Of a DNA stretch of 64,000 nt, positions 41,216 to 55,331 are shown piece by piece. Position 1 is the stretch's first letter. Each line of letters opens with the position of its first letter. The notes under the pieces are model-generated. The model was not told the DNA's origin. It saw nothing but the letters and a program-made list of their open reading frames with translations, and ran no database searches. The translations under genes were made by a program, and so were the position numbers. The stretch covers positions 650,810-714,809 of the forward strand of contig JAQOOI010000069.1 of the NCBI GenBank assembly GCA_028554645.1, in the 5' to 3' direction. Source of the DNA: Omphalotus guepiniiformis. Its lineage: Eukaryota; Basidiomycota; Agaricomycetes; Agaricales; Omphalotaceae.

Positions 41216-44200
41216 ATGGCCGCAAACACGGCTATAGACCCAACTACTCATATTGCTACTGCCGCAGATCTTGAGATACGTGCTGCTAGGGTTGCAGACC
41301 CTGCTATAGGTGAGCCTGACTTCCAGTCTTATTGCTGTTTCTTCTCTTTACCTCGTCCGCAGATCTGAAGACTAGAAATGTTGTTGCATGCGAAATTCGT
41401 GAAATGCTGGATACGACTAGAGACACTGAATCTATGCGTGTTCTGCCATATCTCATCCCTACAATCCTCGAACTTCTTCGAAATGGAGAACCTGCCATGC
41501 GCAGAGATTCACTGGAATATCAGTTTCGCCGAGTTCTTCTCGAAATATTAAATCGTCTTCCCTTTGGCGAACAATCTCGCTCGCAATGCCCCTCTATCAT
41601 GGAGTGTCTTCTGTATCTCATCCGACATGATAATGAAGACAATTGCGTCTTGGCTTGCAAGACCTTCGTGGACCTAGTTCGGAATTACAGATGCCTTACA
41701 GAGGAGCATCTCTCAAATTTTACTGCTGTATTTCAAGACACACAATTCCGTATGCAAGCAATTGTGAAGAAGTATCTCGCAGAAGATTCCGCCACCATGG
41801 ATTCAAACGAAACACTTCTCGGGATGGATAGCTTGAAGGCGGTTTCCGAAATGAGCTTGAACATGGCAATGTTTTCACAAGCTTCACGAAACATTATCAT
41901 TCCGGCCGTGAAAGCAACTATTCAGTCTTCTTTTACCCTACTTGAGCTCGAGGCACCTGCACAGAAGAAGGCTCGTGAAGACTATGAGGCTATGGGAGGA
42001 TTCTGGGCAGGGATGGCACCGAATATTAAGAATGCTTCACTCTATCAAGACTTTATCAATGCTCAGATCAAAGTACGTTCGCTGTTGCGTAGAATCTACT
42101 CGATAGCATGACTTTCATTGTCAGATGCTATCCTACTTGGCATTTGTTATGCGCCACAGCACTGAGCAAACTGAAAACTATGGCGAGCGACTCATTACGC
42201 ATGCACTTCGTCTTCTTCAAGACTGTCCTGCCAATGGCATCCCTCTACGAAAGGTCAGCTCTCATTCAATGTTATTTTTCGCCCGTACTCACTTGTTTCT
42301 GTAGGAGTTGATGGTCGTTTTTCGACATCTAATGGGAACACCGTATCGCCGTGCTTTGCTAAGCCAGATCGACAAGTTGTTTGATGAACGTGTATTGTTA
42401 GGAACAAGCATTGGTAGCAAGGAAATGCTTCGGTAAGTACTTGGTTCAAGTTATTGTGATTCTTGCTCACTTCGCGTTCGAGCTCCCGTATACACCGCCG
42501 TCGCAGATTTGTTCCATCATCTGAAGGGTGAATTCACGACCGTTCAACTATCACGCATCGTACACATATACTCCCGGCTCATCCACAACCCGGCTTTAGG
42601 CAACAATCTTCACACCTTATTTGCCAAGATGATGATAGGATTGTCCGACGCAATCCTCACCAAGGAGACTCCTCAAAATGCTTCGTTACTTTTAACGGTC
42701 ATGTTTGAGACGTGTCTCGATCGTCTGGAGGCTCTTACTCTCATTCATGGGGAGATCGCAGCAACTGTGGAGAGAAGTAAAGCTGGGGAAACAGGTGTTG
42801 CTGCTGATGCTGCTCTCATCGAGAAAGCGAGGCCAGTAGGTGGGGCAGTCTATGCACTGGAAAGGCCAGAGGAAGTTATGATGGGTACGCTCGCTATAAT
42901 CTAGGGCGTTTATTCATTATTCATTTCTTGGTGAACAGAATCTCGGCTTTTGTTTCGTACCCTACTCCACGGCTTCCGTATATGTTTAGCTGGCCTCAAA
43001 AAATGTGAGGCTCCCACTCCCGACGGCACTCTGATATGCCGCATGTTTGAAGGCTCCATTCGCTGCATGGGTTATTTCGAACTTGAATCACGTCCCAATG
43101 AACCTGTGGATGCAATCGATTGGTTTGCCCCCATTCTGCTCGAGATCAATCTCCACGTTTTCCAAGAAGTGTGGACACAGAAAATTGATTTTTTCTTTGG
43201 ATATGCACAAAAACGCATTGTTCTCCTGAATATTTGCCAGTTTCTATTCTCGAAGGACACATCCTCACCTACGTTATTGGCCATAGTCCTTAAGTTTCTT
43301 GTAGATAGACTTCCTCTTCTTGGGGAGTATGACGACCTCACCGCAGCGGCAACCATTCGTTGGTTCAAGATGACTTTCGGAGCCGTGGCCACTTTTCCTG
43401 CGACCAATGAGCCTATCTTGGCATCACATCTAGCACGGCTTTTGATGGACTGTTTTCCGCTCGCGGTCAAAGCAACGAAGCCGACCCACTACTTTCATCT
43501 GCTGAGGGCCTTATTCCGATCTATTGGCGGTGGTGGTGGACGGTTTGAGCTGTTGTATAAAGAAGTCCTTCCGCTTCTACCAGAGATGCTTGAATGTCTC
43601 AATCGTCAATTCTTGTCATCAGACGGCCCGACTCGGGACATGATAGTTGAACTGTGCCTCACTGTTCCTCTTCGTTTGACTCACCTCCTTCCCCATTTGA
43701 CATATTTGATGCACCCTTTGGCTGTTGCATTACGAGGTGGTCCAGAGTTGGTGGCTCAAGGTTTGCGTACGCTGGAGCTCTGCATTGATAATCTCACTCC
43801 CGACTTCCTCGACCCTACTCTAAATATAGTACTGAGAGAGTTAATGGAGGCTCTCCACAGTCATCTCAAGCCTGCCCCTGCTAATCATCACCTCGCACAT
43901 ACTACGATCCGTATTTTGGGAAAGTTGGGTGGGCGCAATCGCCGCCTCCTCGCAAAAGAACCAGCACTGGATTATCACCACCATTCAGAGACTCCAAAAG
44001 CTGCAATCTCTTTTACAGGTGTCATGCAGAAAATTGAACTGGGGCCGGTAGCGAATCTTGCTCGTCGGATGACTAGTAAGAGCTCAGCTACCAATATTGG
44101 GACAGCTTATGACTATCTGGAATCATTTCTCTCAATGTTGTTATACGAGGTTAGTCATGCATACTCCTAAAAGCTCTTTTCTGACCACATATGCAGGGTG

Positions 44201-47200
44201 TCAAAGGGCGCAACACGGAGGAGCTTTTCGTTAGTGCTCTAGAGGGCGTCTTCGACGCCATCCATCTTCCGGACACCCAGGACAAGGCTGAACAATACTT
44301 GCGTAAACTATCCCAAAATGTCTTCGAGCTGGAGTTACGAAAAGTTCATGGTCGTGAAACGGTGTTTCGGCCGTCGCCCCTTCTGGCTTCGTATTTGGAC
44401 GCTGTTCCGCACGCGTTAGCTCGTGATCAGAAGGAGCAGGCTACAAGAGCGCGTGCACTAATAGCGACTATCATTCAAGACCTCACAACTTTTGCGAAGC
44501 AAAGTAATATCGCTTCTCAAGATATATATCCCATTCTACACCAATTCACGAATAGGTTCTGTGCCTTATGTTTGGAGGACTCTTGGACTAAGAAGGTTGC
44601 TGGATGTGGTGGTATCAAGATGATGACTACGGCGCCGGAAGTCGGTTTCAACTGGGTTCGCGATCGAGAGATTGACCTAGTTCGAACCTTATTGCACATC
44701 CTCAAAGATCTTCCAGCCGACCTTCCACGGGACGTCGATGAAATCATTCGCGTCCTGACAGAGGTTTTGCGCATCGGCAGCTCCGACATCGACTTCGAAT
44801 CTGATACAAGTGTGCAAGCTCGTAACAAACTTGTCGCTCTGGTAGGAATATTCTTTCCAGAGCTCCAGAGTCCCATTCCTGTTGTTCGGCAAGCGGCGCA
44901 GACTTGCATTCAGTTTCTCGTCGAGCTCAGTGGACGGCCTGCAGTTGAACTTCTACTTCCTCATCGTGATCGCATGCTAGTTAGCATCTACACAAAGCCT
45001 CTCAGGGCGCTAACCTTTGCAATTCAGATAGGTCTGATCGAAGCTGTACGATACTGTGTCAGCCTCAGTCCTCCGCTTCTGGAACTTAACGACGAGCTCT
45101 TGCGACTACTCCATGAAACCCTCGCTCTGGCCGATGCGGATGATGCCGCTTTACTTGGTCGAAGCAGTCCTAGACAAGCAAGCATTGAGATGACGAAGCT
45201 TCGTGTAGCTTGTATCAAACTACTTACCGCCTCTATGCCAATGACTGATTTCTTCCATAAGCATCCGCAAACAAGGCAAAGGTTCAGTCTTCATTCGATT
45301 TCACTTCTCCACAACAACTGATAAGATCCAAATCCTTTTTTTCAGAGTGACTGGTGTTTATTTCAAGTCTTTGTACTCTCCTTCCCCAGAGGTGAAGGAT
45401 GTAGCACATGAAGGTCTTAGAATGGTTCTGGCTCATCAGAGTAGGCTTCCGAAGGAACTTCTACAAACGGGGCTTCGCCCTATTTTGATGAACTTGGCGG
45501 ATCCGAAGCGCCTCTCCGTCCCGGGCTTAGAAGGTCTCGCTCGTTTGCTGGAGCTCTTGACCAATTACTTCAAAGTGGAAATCGGACATAAACTTTTAGA
45601 TCACTTTCGCATCGTCGCCGATCCACAAATGTTACAAGCATCATCGAGATCGCCCCTGGGTGAAAACGAGGGTATCACGAAACTCGTGCGACTGGCGAAC
45701 ATCTTTCACCTTCTTCCATCCGCAGCCAATATATTCCTTGACAATCTTGTCAACGCCATCGTTCAGACTGAAGCACAGATGCACTTTTCTGGCCAGAGCC
45801 CCTTTTCGGAACCTCTCGCCAAGTATCTCGACAGATATCCTGCTGAGGGAGTAGACTTCTTTATTCGAAATTTACATTTTCCACGGCATCTGCGGACACT
45901 GAGGAGCATCCTTCAGGCGAAACTGGCACCAAACGTGCAACGTGTGTTGGCTTCGCGTACGAGCTTTATTCTAGCTCAGGGACTCGCTCAAAAAGATGCC
46001 ACTTTAATCCATGCACTCTCGCTCTTTACTGATATGGCGAGTCTGGACACCAACTGGATATCTGACCATGAAAATGTTATTGACGTCCTTCTAACCCTTT
46101 GGTACTCGGAGACACCCCAACCCGAACAAAACGCTGTCCTCCCCTCCGAAATTATTCAGAGGCACAATTTAATCCTCTCGATCTTTCGTTCTGCTTTAGA
46201 ACAATCCCCGCGCGTCGATCTAGTCTTTGCTATCGTGGCCATCTACACTCGCAACCTCGAAACTGATCTAGTCCGCACCACGCACTTTCTCTATAAGCAC
46301 GTTGCCCTCAGCGATGATATGATCTTTCAGCGCAACGTTCTCCTGCGATTCTTGACGTGGTTTGACGACCCCACTTGGTCCTGGTCACACAAAGCCTATT
46401 TCATACGGTACATCTTGACACCGATTCTCCTTGTCCATGGATCACGAGTGGGATCCATGCAATACCTGTTGGACAGCTCGTTCGTTGACCGAGTACATCA
46501 CCTCATCTGGCGTCGTATTACTGAAGGCAATACGTTCTCGGAAACCGACGATATGTTCAGGATCGAGCTGTTGCATCTGACCACAGTGATGGTCCAACAT
46601 TATCCAACCCTGGTGAGCCATGTGCAGAAAGACATATTGAAATGTGCATGGCATTTCATAGGGTCTAGCGACGATCTTGTTGTGAAACAAACTGCCTATC
46701 TCCTGAATGCTCGATTTTTTGCTGCCTTTCAGACCCCGGCAAAATTCATTTTGCGAACATGGACCGGTCTCCTTCGTGCACCGCAGAGTGAAGGCCGGAC
46801 TGCCCTTCGACAGGAAGCGTTAGCTGCGCTTGCCCCATCGCTTGCGGACATCGAAACCACTGACGAGCACCCTCAATGGGCTGTTACTGCTAGGCGACTT
46901 CTTGTGGACGACCTGTCGCAAACATTAGCTATCTATCACCTCATCGTAAAACAACCGACCCTCTTTTACCCTGTACGGCGGTTATTCGTGACTTATATGG
47001 TCAACTCTCTCAGCAAGCTCGGACTAATGAATTCTTGCACACAAGAATCGCGACTGGTTTCCATTGATATCCTGCAGGTGATATTCAACTGGGAAAGGCA
47101 AGCTTCTAGTGAGATACAAGGTGGAAAGACGGGCATCTGGCAGACACCTTTGGGCTACAGAGAAAATATGGTTAGCTATTTAGTGCGCCTTGCTACCTTG

Positions 47201-50200
47201 GCGAATGACATGCCCAGCCGAAATGCCTTGGTTCCTCGAGCTCTATCTCTTCTACAGCAAATGGTGGGACCAAATGGATGGACAGATGTTGCCTTCGGCC
47301 TGCGCTTTTTTTCGAGAGCTCTGGAGCAGGTAAACCTTTGAACCATCGTCGCAAGAATGACACTGATCCTGTTATAGAACGACCTCAGTAATGAAGCGAT
47401 GCTTCCTCCTGCGATTGCTTCAGCGAAGGTACTCCAAGTTATAACTGTCGAGCAGAGCGACGAGTGGTATATCAGTAATGCTCCTGTCCTTCAGAAGCTG
47501 ATTCGGAAGGGTTTGGTAACTGATGACAGCCACCTGCAAGATGCCTTGCACCCCATATTTGAACGTTTAGTTCGGCTATTTCCCTTACCGAAGGAAGAAG
47601 AAGAGTCGCAGGGCGAGCTCACAGATTTCCACAGCTTCGTTTACTCTGCGATTGGAGATGGACTGCGCAACACAACCACTCTTCGGGGGATACTCCTAAT
47701 GCTTAAATCTGTGGTGCAGGTGGTGCCAGAACGCATCGAACACTTCAGCACAACGCTGATGAAGCTACTGGGGAAGATCCTCAAAGAGCATGTTGCAGTG
47801 TCAACCAATGGTGTGTCGAATGTCATGGATACCAGTATTCGTCTGGTAGTGACTATTGTGGACATTTGCGAGACATGCATGGCTTTTCTCGGAGAGCAAA
47901 GGAAATGGCTTTTCAGCAATCTTATTGTCATGGTCGACAAGTCTAAAAACATTGCGCTCTGTCGCCATATCCTCGACCTCATGAGGACATGGACGCTTGT
48001 TAAACATGAAACATATCCCACTATGAAGGAGAAGGCTTCGCTTCTGCTGAAAATGACATCTTTTGAGTCCAAGAGTGAGGCGCTCTTTCATTCATTCCTC
48101 GAGCTGGTGTACGAAATCTACACCGAGCCATCTCTTCGCAGAAGTGACCTTACAACGCGCTTGGAGCCGTTGTTTTTTTGTTGGTTGTCGGGCCAAAGAC
48201 ACCGCATTACGCGAACAATTCACGGATCTCCTCGACGTTAGTGTTCCGCGCTCGCTGTTCAGTCGGTTGATGTATGTGTGCGGTGTTCAGAATTGGGAGC
48301 CCCTTGCGGATTATAATTGGATTCATATTGCCCTCCACCTGCTACTTGGAGCTGTAGATGTAGATGTGGTCTTGCCTTACGATCGCAGGCTCACGCTAGC
48401 TAATTCTGCTATATCTCGCCCGAAAGTACAGAACCTTGTCCGGCCGATGCAACGGTTACTGTACTTCGATCCTCAAACTGCCCATGAGACTTGGGTATCT
48501 GTATTTTCTGCTGCGTGGGCATGCCTTTCTAGGCGAGAACAAGCAGATCTTACGCACCATATGATCAACCTGCTCAGCAAGGAGTACCACATCAAACAGG
48601 CTGAAATGCGACCCAATGTCATTCAAACTCTCCTCACCAGTATACACGCATGTTGTCCACCGATGGTTCTTCCTCCTCACCTCGTCAAATATCTGGCAAA
48701 GACATATGGTGCATGGCACATTGCTCTCGAGATTTTGGGATCCTCTTTAGATCATCTGAAAGATGATGATCTCACTGTTCGTGACTATGTATTGGATTCA
48801 CTTGCGGATGTTTACTCTGAACTGGCTGAAGACGATCTCTTCTACGGACTCTGGCGCCGACGGAGTCTACATTTAGACACTAACATTGCAATTTCTTTCG
48901 AACAGAATGGCATGTGGGACCAGGCGATGACCGCTTATGAGAATGCCCAATATCGATCTCGCTCAGGTGCTATACCTTTCTCCGAGTCCGAATACTGTCT
49001 GTGGGAAGATCATTGGATTCTTGCGGCCGAGAAACTACAACAGTGGGATCTTTTATACGAGCTCGGGAGAAGCGAAGGAAACCACGACTTGATCCTCGAG
49101 AGTGCGTGGCGGGTGAAAGACTGGCCTGAAAATCGCGATGCGTTGGAAGATCATATTTCTCAAACTTCCAGAAAGTACCTACTCCTCGCCGTCGAGTCTT
49201 CGAAGCATTTATCTCATTGTTGAAAGTGTCCGCGTCATCTGACCAGAAGAACACTGATTTCACAATGATCCTGGAGGATGCCATGCAAATAGCGCTACGG
49301 AAATGGGTTTCGCTACCACCACATATGTCTGCTGCACATGTTCCCCTGCTGCAACATTTTCAACAGTTTGTCGAGCTTCAGGAGTCCGTCCAGATTTTCG
49401 GCTCTTTGGCTCAAACCAATGCCCAGAACCTTGAAAAGAAATCTTCTGAATTGAAGGTTATCCTACAAGCTTGGCGCGAACGTTTACCCAATGTCCACGA
49501 TGACATCAGTATCTGGAGTGATCTCGTAGCATGGCGTCAGAATGTCTTCCACTCAATCAAACAATGCCTACATCCCTCTCATTCCTACTCAATCTGGGAC
49601 TGCGAATTCGAAACACGGCCGGATATCGAGGCTATCACGAAACGGCTTGGATCATCAATCGCTTTGCTCATGTCGCTAGAAAACACGATCTTTTAGACGT
49701 CTGCCATACATCTCTGGCTCAAAATTTACACGTTACCCAATATCGAGATCTCAGAAGCGTTCCTTAAGCTACGTGAACAGGCTCGTTGTTACTACCAGAA
49801 ACCCAACGACCTTCAGGCCGGGCTGGAGGTCATCAACAATACCAATCTTGTGTATTTCTCAATGTCGCAGAAGGCCGAGTTCTTCACCTTGAAAGGCATG
49901 TTTCACGCCCGCTTCGGTCGGCAAGAGGACGCGAACTCGGCTTTTGGTCAAGCTGTACAGATGGATATGGGCCAGGCCAAGGCATGGGCAGAATGGGGAC
50001 GATGGAGTGATCGCATGTTCAAGGAACATCCCAATGACTTATCTCATGCCGCTAATGCTGTCAGTTGCTATCTACAAGCTGCAGGGCTATACAAAAAGTG
50101 GGAAGAGCCGGCCGCTTCTCACCCGTGTATTGTGGCTCTTGAGTGTTGATGATGGCTCTTTCACTGTGTCTCGTGCGTTCGACACGTATAAAGGGGATGC

Positions 50201-52886
50201 TGCTTTCTGGTTTTGGATCACCCTTATTCCACAACTTTGCACTTCCATAGCTCACCGTGAAGTTAAGCAAGCTCGCTATGTGCTTTTAAACCTCGCCAGG
50301 CTTTTTCCTCAGGTATGTCACGATTCATTCTAGATGATAGGACTGAAAGTTGATTCCTTCTCAGGCACTCTTTTTTCACCTCAGAACCACCCGCGAAGAG
50401 GTCCTGACTTCAAAGAGGATGCTTCCTCGGCCTACATCTCTTCCCCAGATCTCTTCCTCTCCGGCTCGTCCTCCCGACTCCGCAAACACATCTAGTACTG
50501 AGGCCTCTGTTTCTGATGCGAACACCACCCAAACATCCAATCCTTCGGCGAATGATTCCACCACAAATGTTGCCCAGCGCGGCAGGAGCTAGTGCCAATC
50601 TGGACCCCTCCACGTTGGCTCGCCCAACATGGGATTGCGTAGAAGAATTGGTCCAGAATCTTAAGACTTCTTTCCCGCTCCTCATCTTAAATCTCGAGAC
50701 GCTAGTTGATCAGATAATCTCCCGTTTCAAGCCATCACACGAAGAAGACATCTATCGGCACATATGCATGCTCCTTCAGGATGCTCTTCAGGTGTGTATC
50801 TCACTTGTAGCCCTGGTTCGTACCACTGACATACTCTTGTAGAATTACATAGTGCGCATGAAAACCAACACGAGGACGATGGCCAACTATCTGCTCAAAC
50901 GGTCGCCCATTTGCATCGCCTGTCTCAAGGGATTGACCCAAGTACAAACCAAGGTCGGTCATTAGGTATGGCTAGCTTGGATGATACTCAAAGTTCTATT
51001 GCAGAAGGAGTACGAAGAAGATTTCATCGTCCACGAAACTGACGCATTACGAATACATTCAACGATTGCAGCAGTGGCGAGATAAATACGAACGCCTTAC
51101 TCGATAGTAGACCTCGAGTGCAACCGCTCGATTAGTCTAAGCCATTATCTCACAGAATTTCAATATAGCAAGGTCGACGAACTCGATGTACCTGGGCAAT
51201 ATACTGAGGCAAGATGGATTCATTTGAGCGGCTTTCACCCTTCTAACAAAAGATTTAGGGACAAGGATAACAATCAGGAATTTCGTGAAGATCCAAAAAC
51301 TCAGGCCCAAATTCGAGAACACGCGGTCTCAAGGATTACTGTTGGAAGCGCATCATCATCCATGGGAACGATAACTCTCGAATTCCATTTGTAGTGCAGC
51401 TCCCTTATAATCGTACCTTCAGGCGTGAGGAGCGAGTCTCTCAAGTCTTCCGTACGTTCAACGGGTTGAGGCCGGTAAAACATTTTGTCATAGTAAATTC
51501 TTCACTCACTTTGGCCTTCAGAGTTCCTTTGCCCGCAAGGACTTGCTTGAGAGCCGCACGGCAAAGAGAAATTTAATGCTTTCCACCTCCCGATTGCTGT
51601 ACTCCTGCAAGCCCTAGACATTTCGTCTATACCAGATGGACTCCTCGTTACATCTCTCTTTCTTCCGATTACTATATGCAAATCTCTCACGCGAAGCCGC
51701 CGGCATACAAAGAGAGGATCCAGAATACTAGTTCCTCTGGAGAGAAGGTCAAGAAAGTCATGCGTGATATTCAAACAATCTTCCACTCGGGCAGGTAAGC
51801 TTGACTTCATCGTTCTCGTAATGGTCACCATCTCAACGATCGATCTTTTAGTTCAAGCAAAGTTCCGACTATTCTCACACTAAAATTAACGAAGTGTTAT
51901 TGACGAAGTTGCGGTCAAAGATGATAACCGGACGATTGTGCTCACGCTCGCGTGCGGTACCTGTCAACTTGATCCTCGCTACAGTGTATTCATTCATCGT
52001 ATTAGTATTATTGATTTCGCCACAATGGATGGCCCCAGTTCTCGTGGCGAACTCTCTCGGGAAAACAATTTCGCCCTTCAACACGCCCGTTGCCCACTAG
52101 TTTCATGAACATATGTATTCTGTTTTGTCCAGTCGGGCAGCCAGACTCGCTTCCATGTTTCCACAGCCTACCACGGGTCCCCTCATTGGCGGATGTCGGA
52201 TCTTTTTTCTGGGTGAGGTACAAACCGTTGTCTGTATGTTTGAAACTGGAGCACTGAATTGTTTTGCCATCGCAGGGTTTTGGGGGCAGTCAGCAAACCG
52301 GTATTTGCTAACAAGCGACGTTGGTACCTTTGCCGTCTGACCCACCTTCTATCCAAACTTTCCTTGGACCAATCATTACCGAGGGGTGATCCTGACAACT
52401 GGCATGATGGCTATAAGCGGTCGTTCTTTGACTGAACCAGAGGTTGAGAAACGCCCTACTCTACGTGAGGCTTCTGGCTAACAGACCGTGCTATCAAGTA
52501 CGCGCTGAAAAGCCCAGGCTGTGCCTATTTGTCCCGGGAATGAGATAGCAGGGATTGGTTTGGCTCAGCGCCAAAGGCACCTGCTATTGGTGTCAGATCC
52601 TTGCCATTTAGGCAAAACAGGTATCGGCCAACATCGATGGTTATCGTTTAAAAAGCGCGCTGAGACCATGGCATGCCAAAAACAGAGCGTGAATGAACAG
52701 GTAAGGCGTTACGAGGTCTTCCTTCCCGCATGATACTCAGTCTCGTTGTATTAGGCCACTCAAAAATGGTTCAATTACAACATCCGGTCGTTCAGACTGG
52801 TGACCAGCATTATCTCCAAGTGCTACAAAATGCAATCCAGCTTACAAAAATGGTGGGAATTTGTAATTATCCGTGTGGGTTTTTAG
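41216..52886 (+). CDS. TRA1: Tra1/TRRAP, PIKK-family scaffold of SAGA and NuA4
   Basis: The start is in CCACCATGG ([10 protein letters not shown]). Exon 1 joins to [18 protein letters not shown], and long HEAT-repeat exons follow ([38 protein letters not shown]). The FAT domain covers about 48.3-50.9 kb ([50 protein letters not shown]). The PI3K-like, catalytically dead domain covers about 51.1-52.6 kb ([38 protein letters not shown]). The FATC end reads VVQT, NPIQLTKM, then YPWF-like and TAG near 52886. Expected length is about 3,600-3,700 residues, as in yeast Tra1 (3,744). Tra1 binds activators and recruits acetyltransferases in the nucleus. The frame is intact from 42.5 to 48.17 kb; beyond that, single extra bases break it repeatedly (see findings), so the exact CDS cannot be written from this sequence. 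Confidence 0.93.
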
Positions 52887-53989
52887 TATTTGCTAAATCT
52901 TTTGAACTGATTTTAGTGGTATCTGTAATTGTAACAACTTCATCTGTTAGTGATCACGGACTCGGTGCTATCTGTGGTAACATATTCAAAAGACTTATAA
53001 AATATGGTTTGGAAGCTTCCTAACTTGACTTAAATAAGATCCATTTGTAAGTTTGAGTTGAATGCACACGATGACTGCAAATTACAAAGTAGTACTACTA
53101 AAAAATTGCTACCCCCATGTACAAGGGCTGTGTCCCATGTGAGAATCATGGTAAACACATCCACCATTGAGTTTGTGTCTTCCAATGAATTTCGAGGCGT
53201 TATACATAGTGTATTACGGACAGGTATGGTGGTTTGCGTGAAGATTTATAGCATTGGTACCCCACTTGGAGTTACATCACAGGACCCTAGCGTTGTGACC
53301 CCCTGACAAAAGTCCCTCTGGTCTGCCTAAACGTCTGGATGTTATCCTTCGCTTTCTCGAAGCATCATCTATTTGAAGAAAATGATAATCAGAAATAAAA
53401 CTTTTAAAACGAAAGCCAAACATACATCCTCCGCCATTAAATAGACATTCAGATTCCCGGCCGGTTGTACATCATGGCGTTTGCGAACAAATCAAAAAAA
53501 ATATCCCTCTGAAACTCAAGAGAATTCGTTATGAGGACCATCCCTGAAATTTCGTCTGATAGTCCTTGAGATCCATTGGTCGCTTAACAATCTCCATGAT
53601 AATCAGGTGCTTCAGAATCCTTTGATAGGGTTGTGGAAAATTGTGCCGTTGGCGGTGCTGGTAGGAAAGAGAAAAGAAGAGAGGGGGGGGAGGGAAGGGT
53701 GGGAGGTGAAGGAAGAGGGAAGAGGGGTAAAATGGAGGAGGAAGAGAAAAAATACTGAGACGCTTGGAAGCATGCCAATGAACGTTCTTCTGTTAAACGT
53801 TTTGAAGCTTGATTCTCATTTCGACGACGAGCACGAGTCGTGGATGCTGGACGCTTATTCGGCGAATCACGGAACAAAATCAGTCATGGCGAAAAGAAAA
53901 CAAAAAACATATCGCCATACCTGGTTCATTCGTCTTCTGCAGGCTCAACGAGTCATCTCTGATTCTCTTCTTGTCGCGCAACGTGTTCA
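52887..53989. other. TRA1 downstream region, nothing recognised
   Basis: No recognisable protein family on either strand. It contains a purine-only-like tract at about 53660-53756 made of G and A runs. Short frames here are not trustworthy because of the suspected base-insertion errors. Confidence 0.35.
53660..53756. repeat. GA-rich low-complexity tract
   Basis: About 95 bp, almost entirely G and A, including an 8-G run. It is a simple polypurine stretch; its length may be inflated by sequencing error. Confidence 0.7.
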
Positions 53990-55331
53990 TGCCATCGACT
54001 GAAGAGGCAGGCCGTTTCCCCTAACCATACACAAGGGCTCAAATATGTACGAAAACGCCGAACGTCTCGAATTATAAGTTAAGGCGTGGGAGTCCTGCGT
54101 CTTACCCCCTCGTTTAATACGGCAATTACCTTCAGGAGCACACATCGGAGAATGGTTCATCAAACGACACCAGGGGTTTGAGCTGGAGTGGCCACCCTTT
54201 TCTTCTTCTCCTTCAGGTTCAGGTTCTTTCAATTCCGGATCATTTTCTGAGACTGGTACAGATGCACGACTTTGAACGACGAATTTTTGCGCTTCCGAGT
54301 CTGAAGCTGTGGTGGCGTTAGTGGGAGGGGCGGTTTACGTCGACTAACTGATTCTCAATCAATTTCTGAATGTGATGGAACAAGATAAAAGGGGCTTAAC
54401 TACGAGTTTTGTGTAGTAATTCGTTCTACTGAAAGCTGGGACCTTCATTCTTCCGGGGATTAACATCTATCCGCGTTCGCTTTCCCGCTTCAGCAATTAT
54501 TTTCAGAAGGGTGTAGCAAGATCCCTAGACGGTGGTTGACTCGAACGCAGACTTTTCGTCTTCCCCAAGTAGGCAGAGTGAACTCAATGAGCGGGTTTCG
54601 GATGGCCCTGCGGGGGAGGCTACTTTATACTGTCATCTCTAGCATATCTATAATCGCGTGGCCGCTGGTGTCTCCAGCAGTGCGAAACGGCGCGGGCTCC
54701 AGATTATTTATTCCGCCTTTACCGGTCAAAGTGCATCTTTCGCTGAGACCCACAGCTACTGGGCGTCTTGCGAAACTGGTGAGAATGATGTTTGACTCTG
54801 TTAAACTTTTCATCTCCCTCCCCAAACAGACATTGCTCAGCAGCATCAACCGATTCGTATCATGTACACTCGCCTCGCTACCCGTTTTGACCTTGCTTTC
54901 CCACTTGAGCTAAAGGGCGCATCCTCATACCTCAGGCTCAGGTTTCAAGAAGAGAGCCAATTTCGGTTGACTTGAGACGAAGAGGTCTCCGGGATGCTTC
55001 GGCTGACGCGGAAGCTAGAATTGCCCTTCGCTTTTCGAAATTGTCCAGCCAGCTGGCTTCGGAACCTTTCATGAGGCGCGGCGAATAACAGGATTCCCTT
55101 GCATTTCGACTTCGACGGCGGTGCGGTTTGGACCGCTCCGGAGTCACCTTGTGGTACCACTGGATCCTCCTGCAAAAATTCTTCTTCTAGCTGAGGGGGG
55201 TGCGTCGACTTCAGGAAAGCGGAGAATGCTCCAGCCTTGGCGATGTCGTATCCTTGTGGAACGAACATGGAGTTTCGATCTGGAAAACTCTCCTTGATGA
55301 ATTGGAACAAATTACAGCAGGTCATACACAC
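53990..55331 (-). other. Coding-like minus-strand region, product unknown
   Basis: Minus-strand frames read NLFQFIKESFPDRNSMFVPQ, GYDIAKAGAFSAFLKSTHPP, QLEEEFLQEDPVVPQGDSG and, further left, NDPELKEPEPEGEEEKGGHS. They have the amino-acid texture of a real acidic protein but are in different frames and lack a clear start or stop. Given the frame breaks in neighbouring genes, this is probably one gene with inserted bases. I do not recognise the family. Confidence 0.35.

Noticed and set aside
48173..52886. TRA1 as a pseudogene
   Set aside because: Breaks are almost all single extra bases with conserved protein wording preserved on both sides. Neighbouring unrelated genes show the same damage. 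Base-insertion error fits better.
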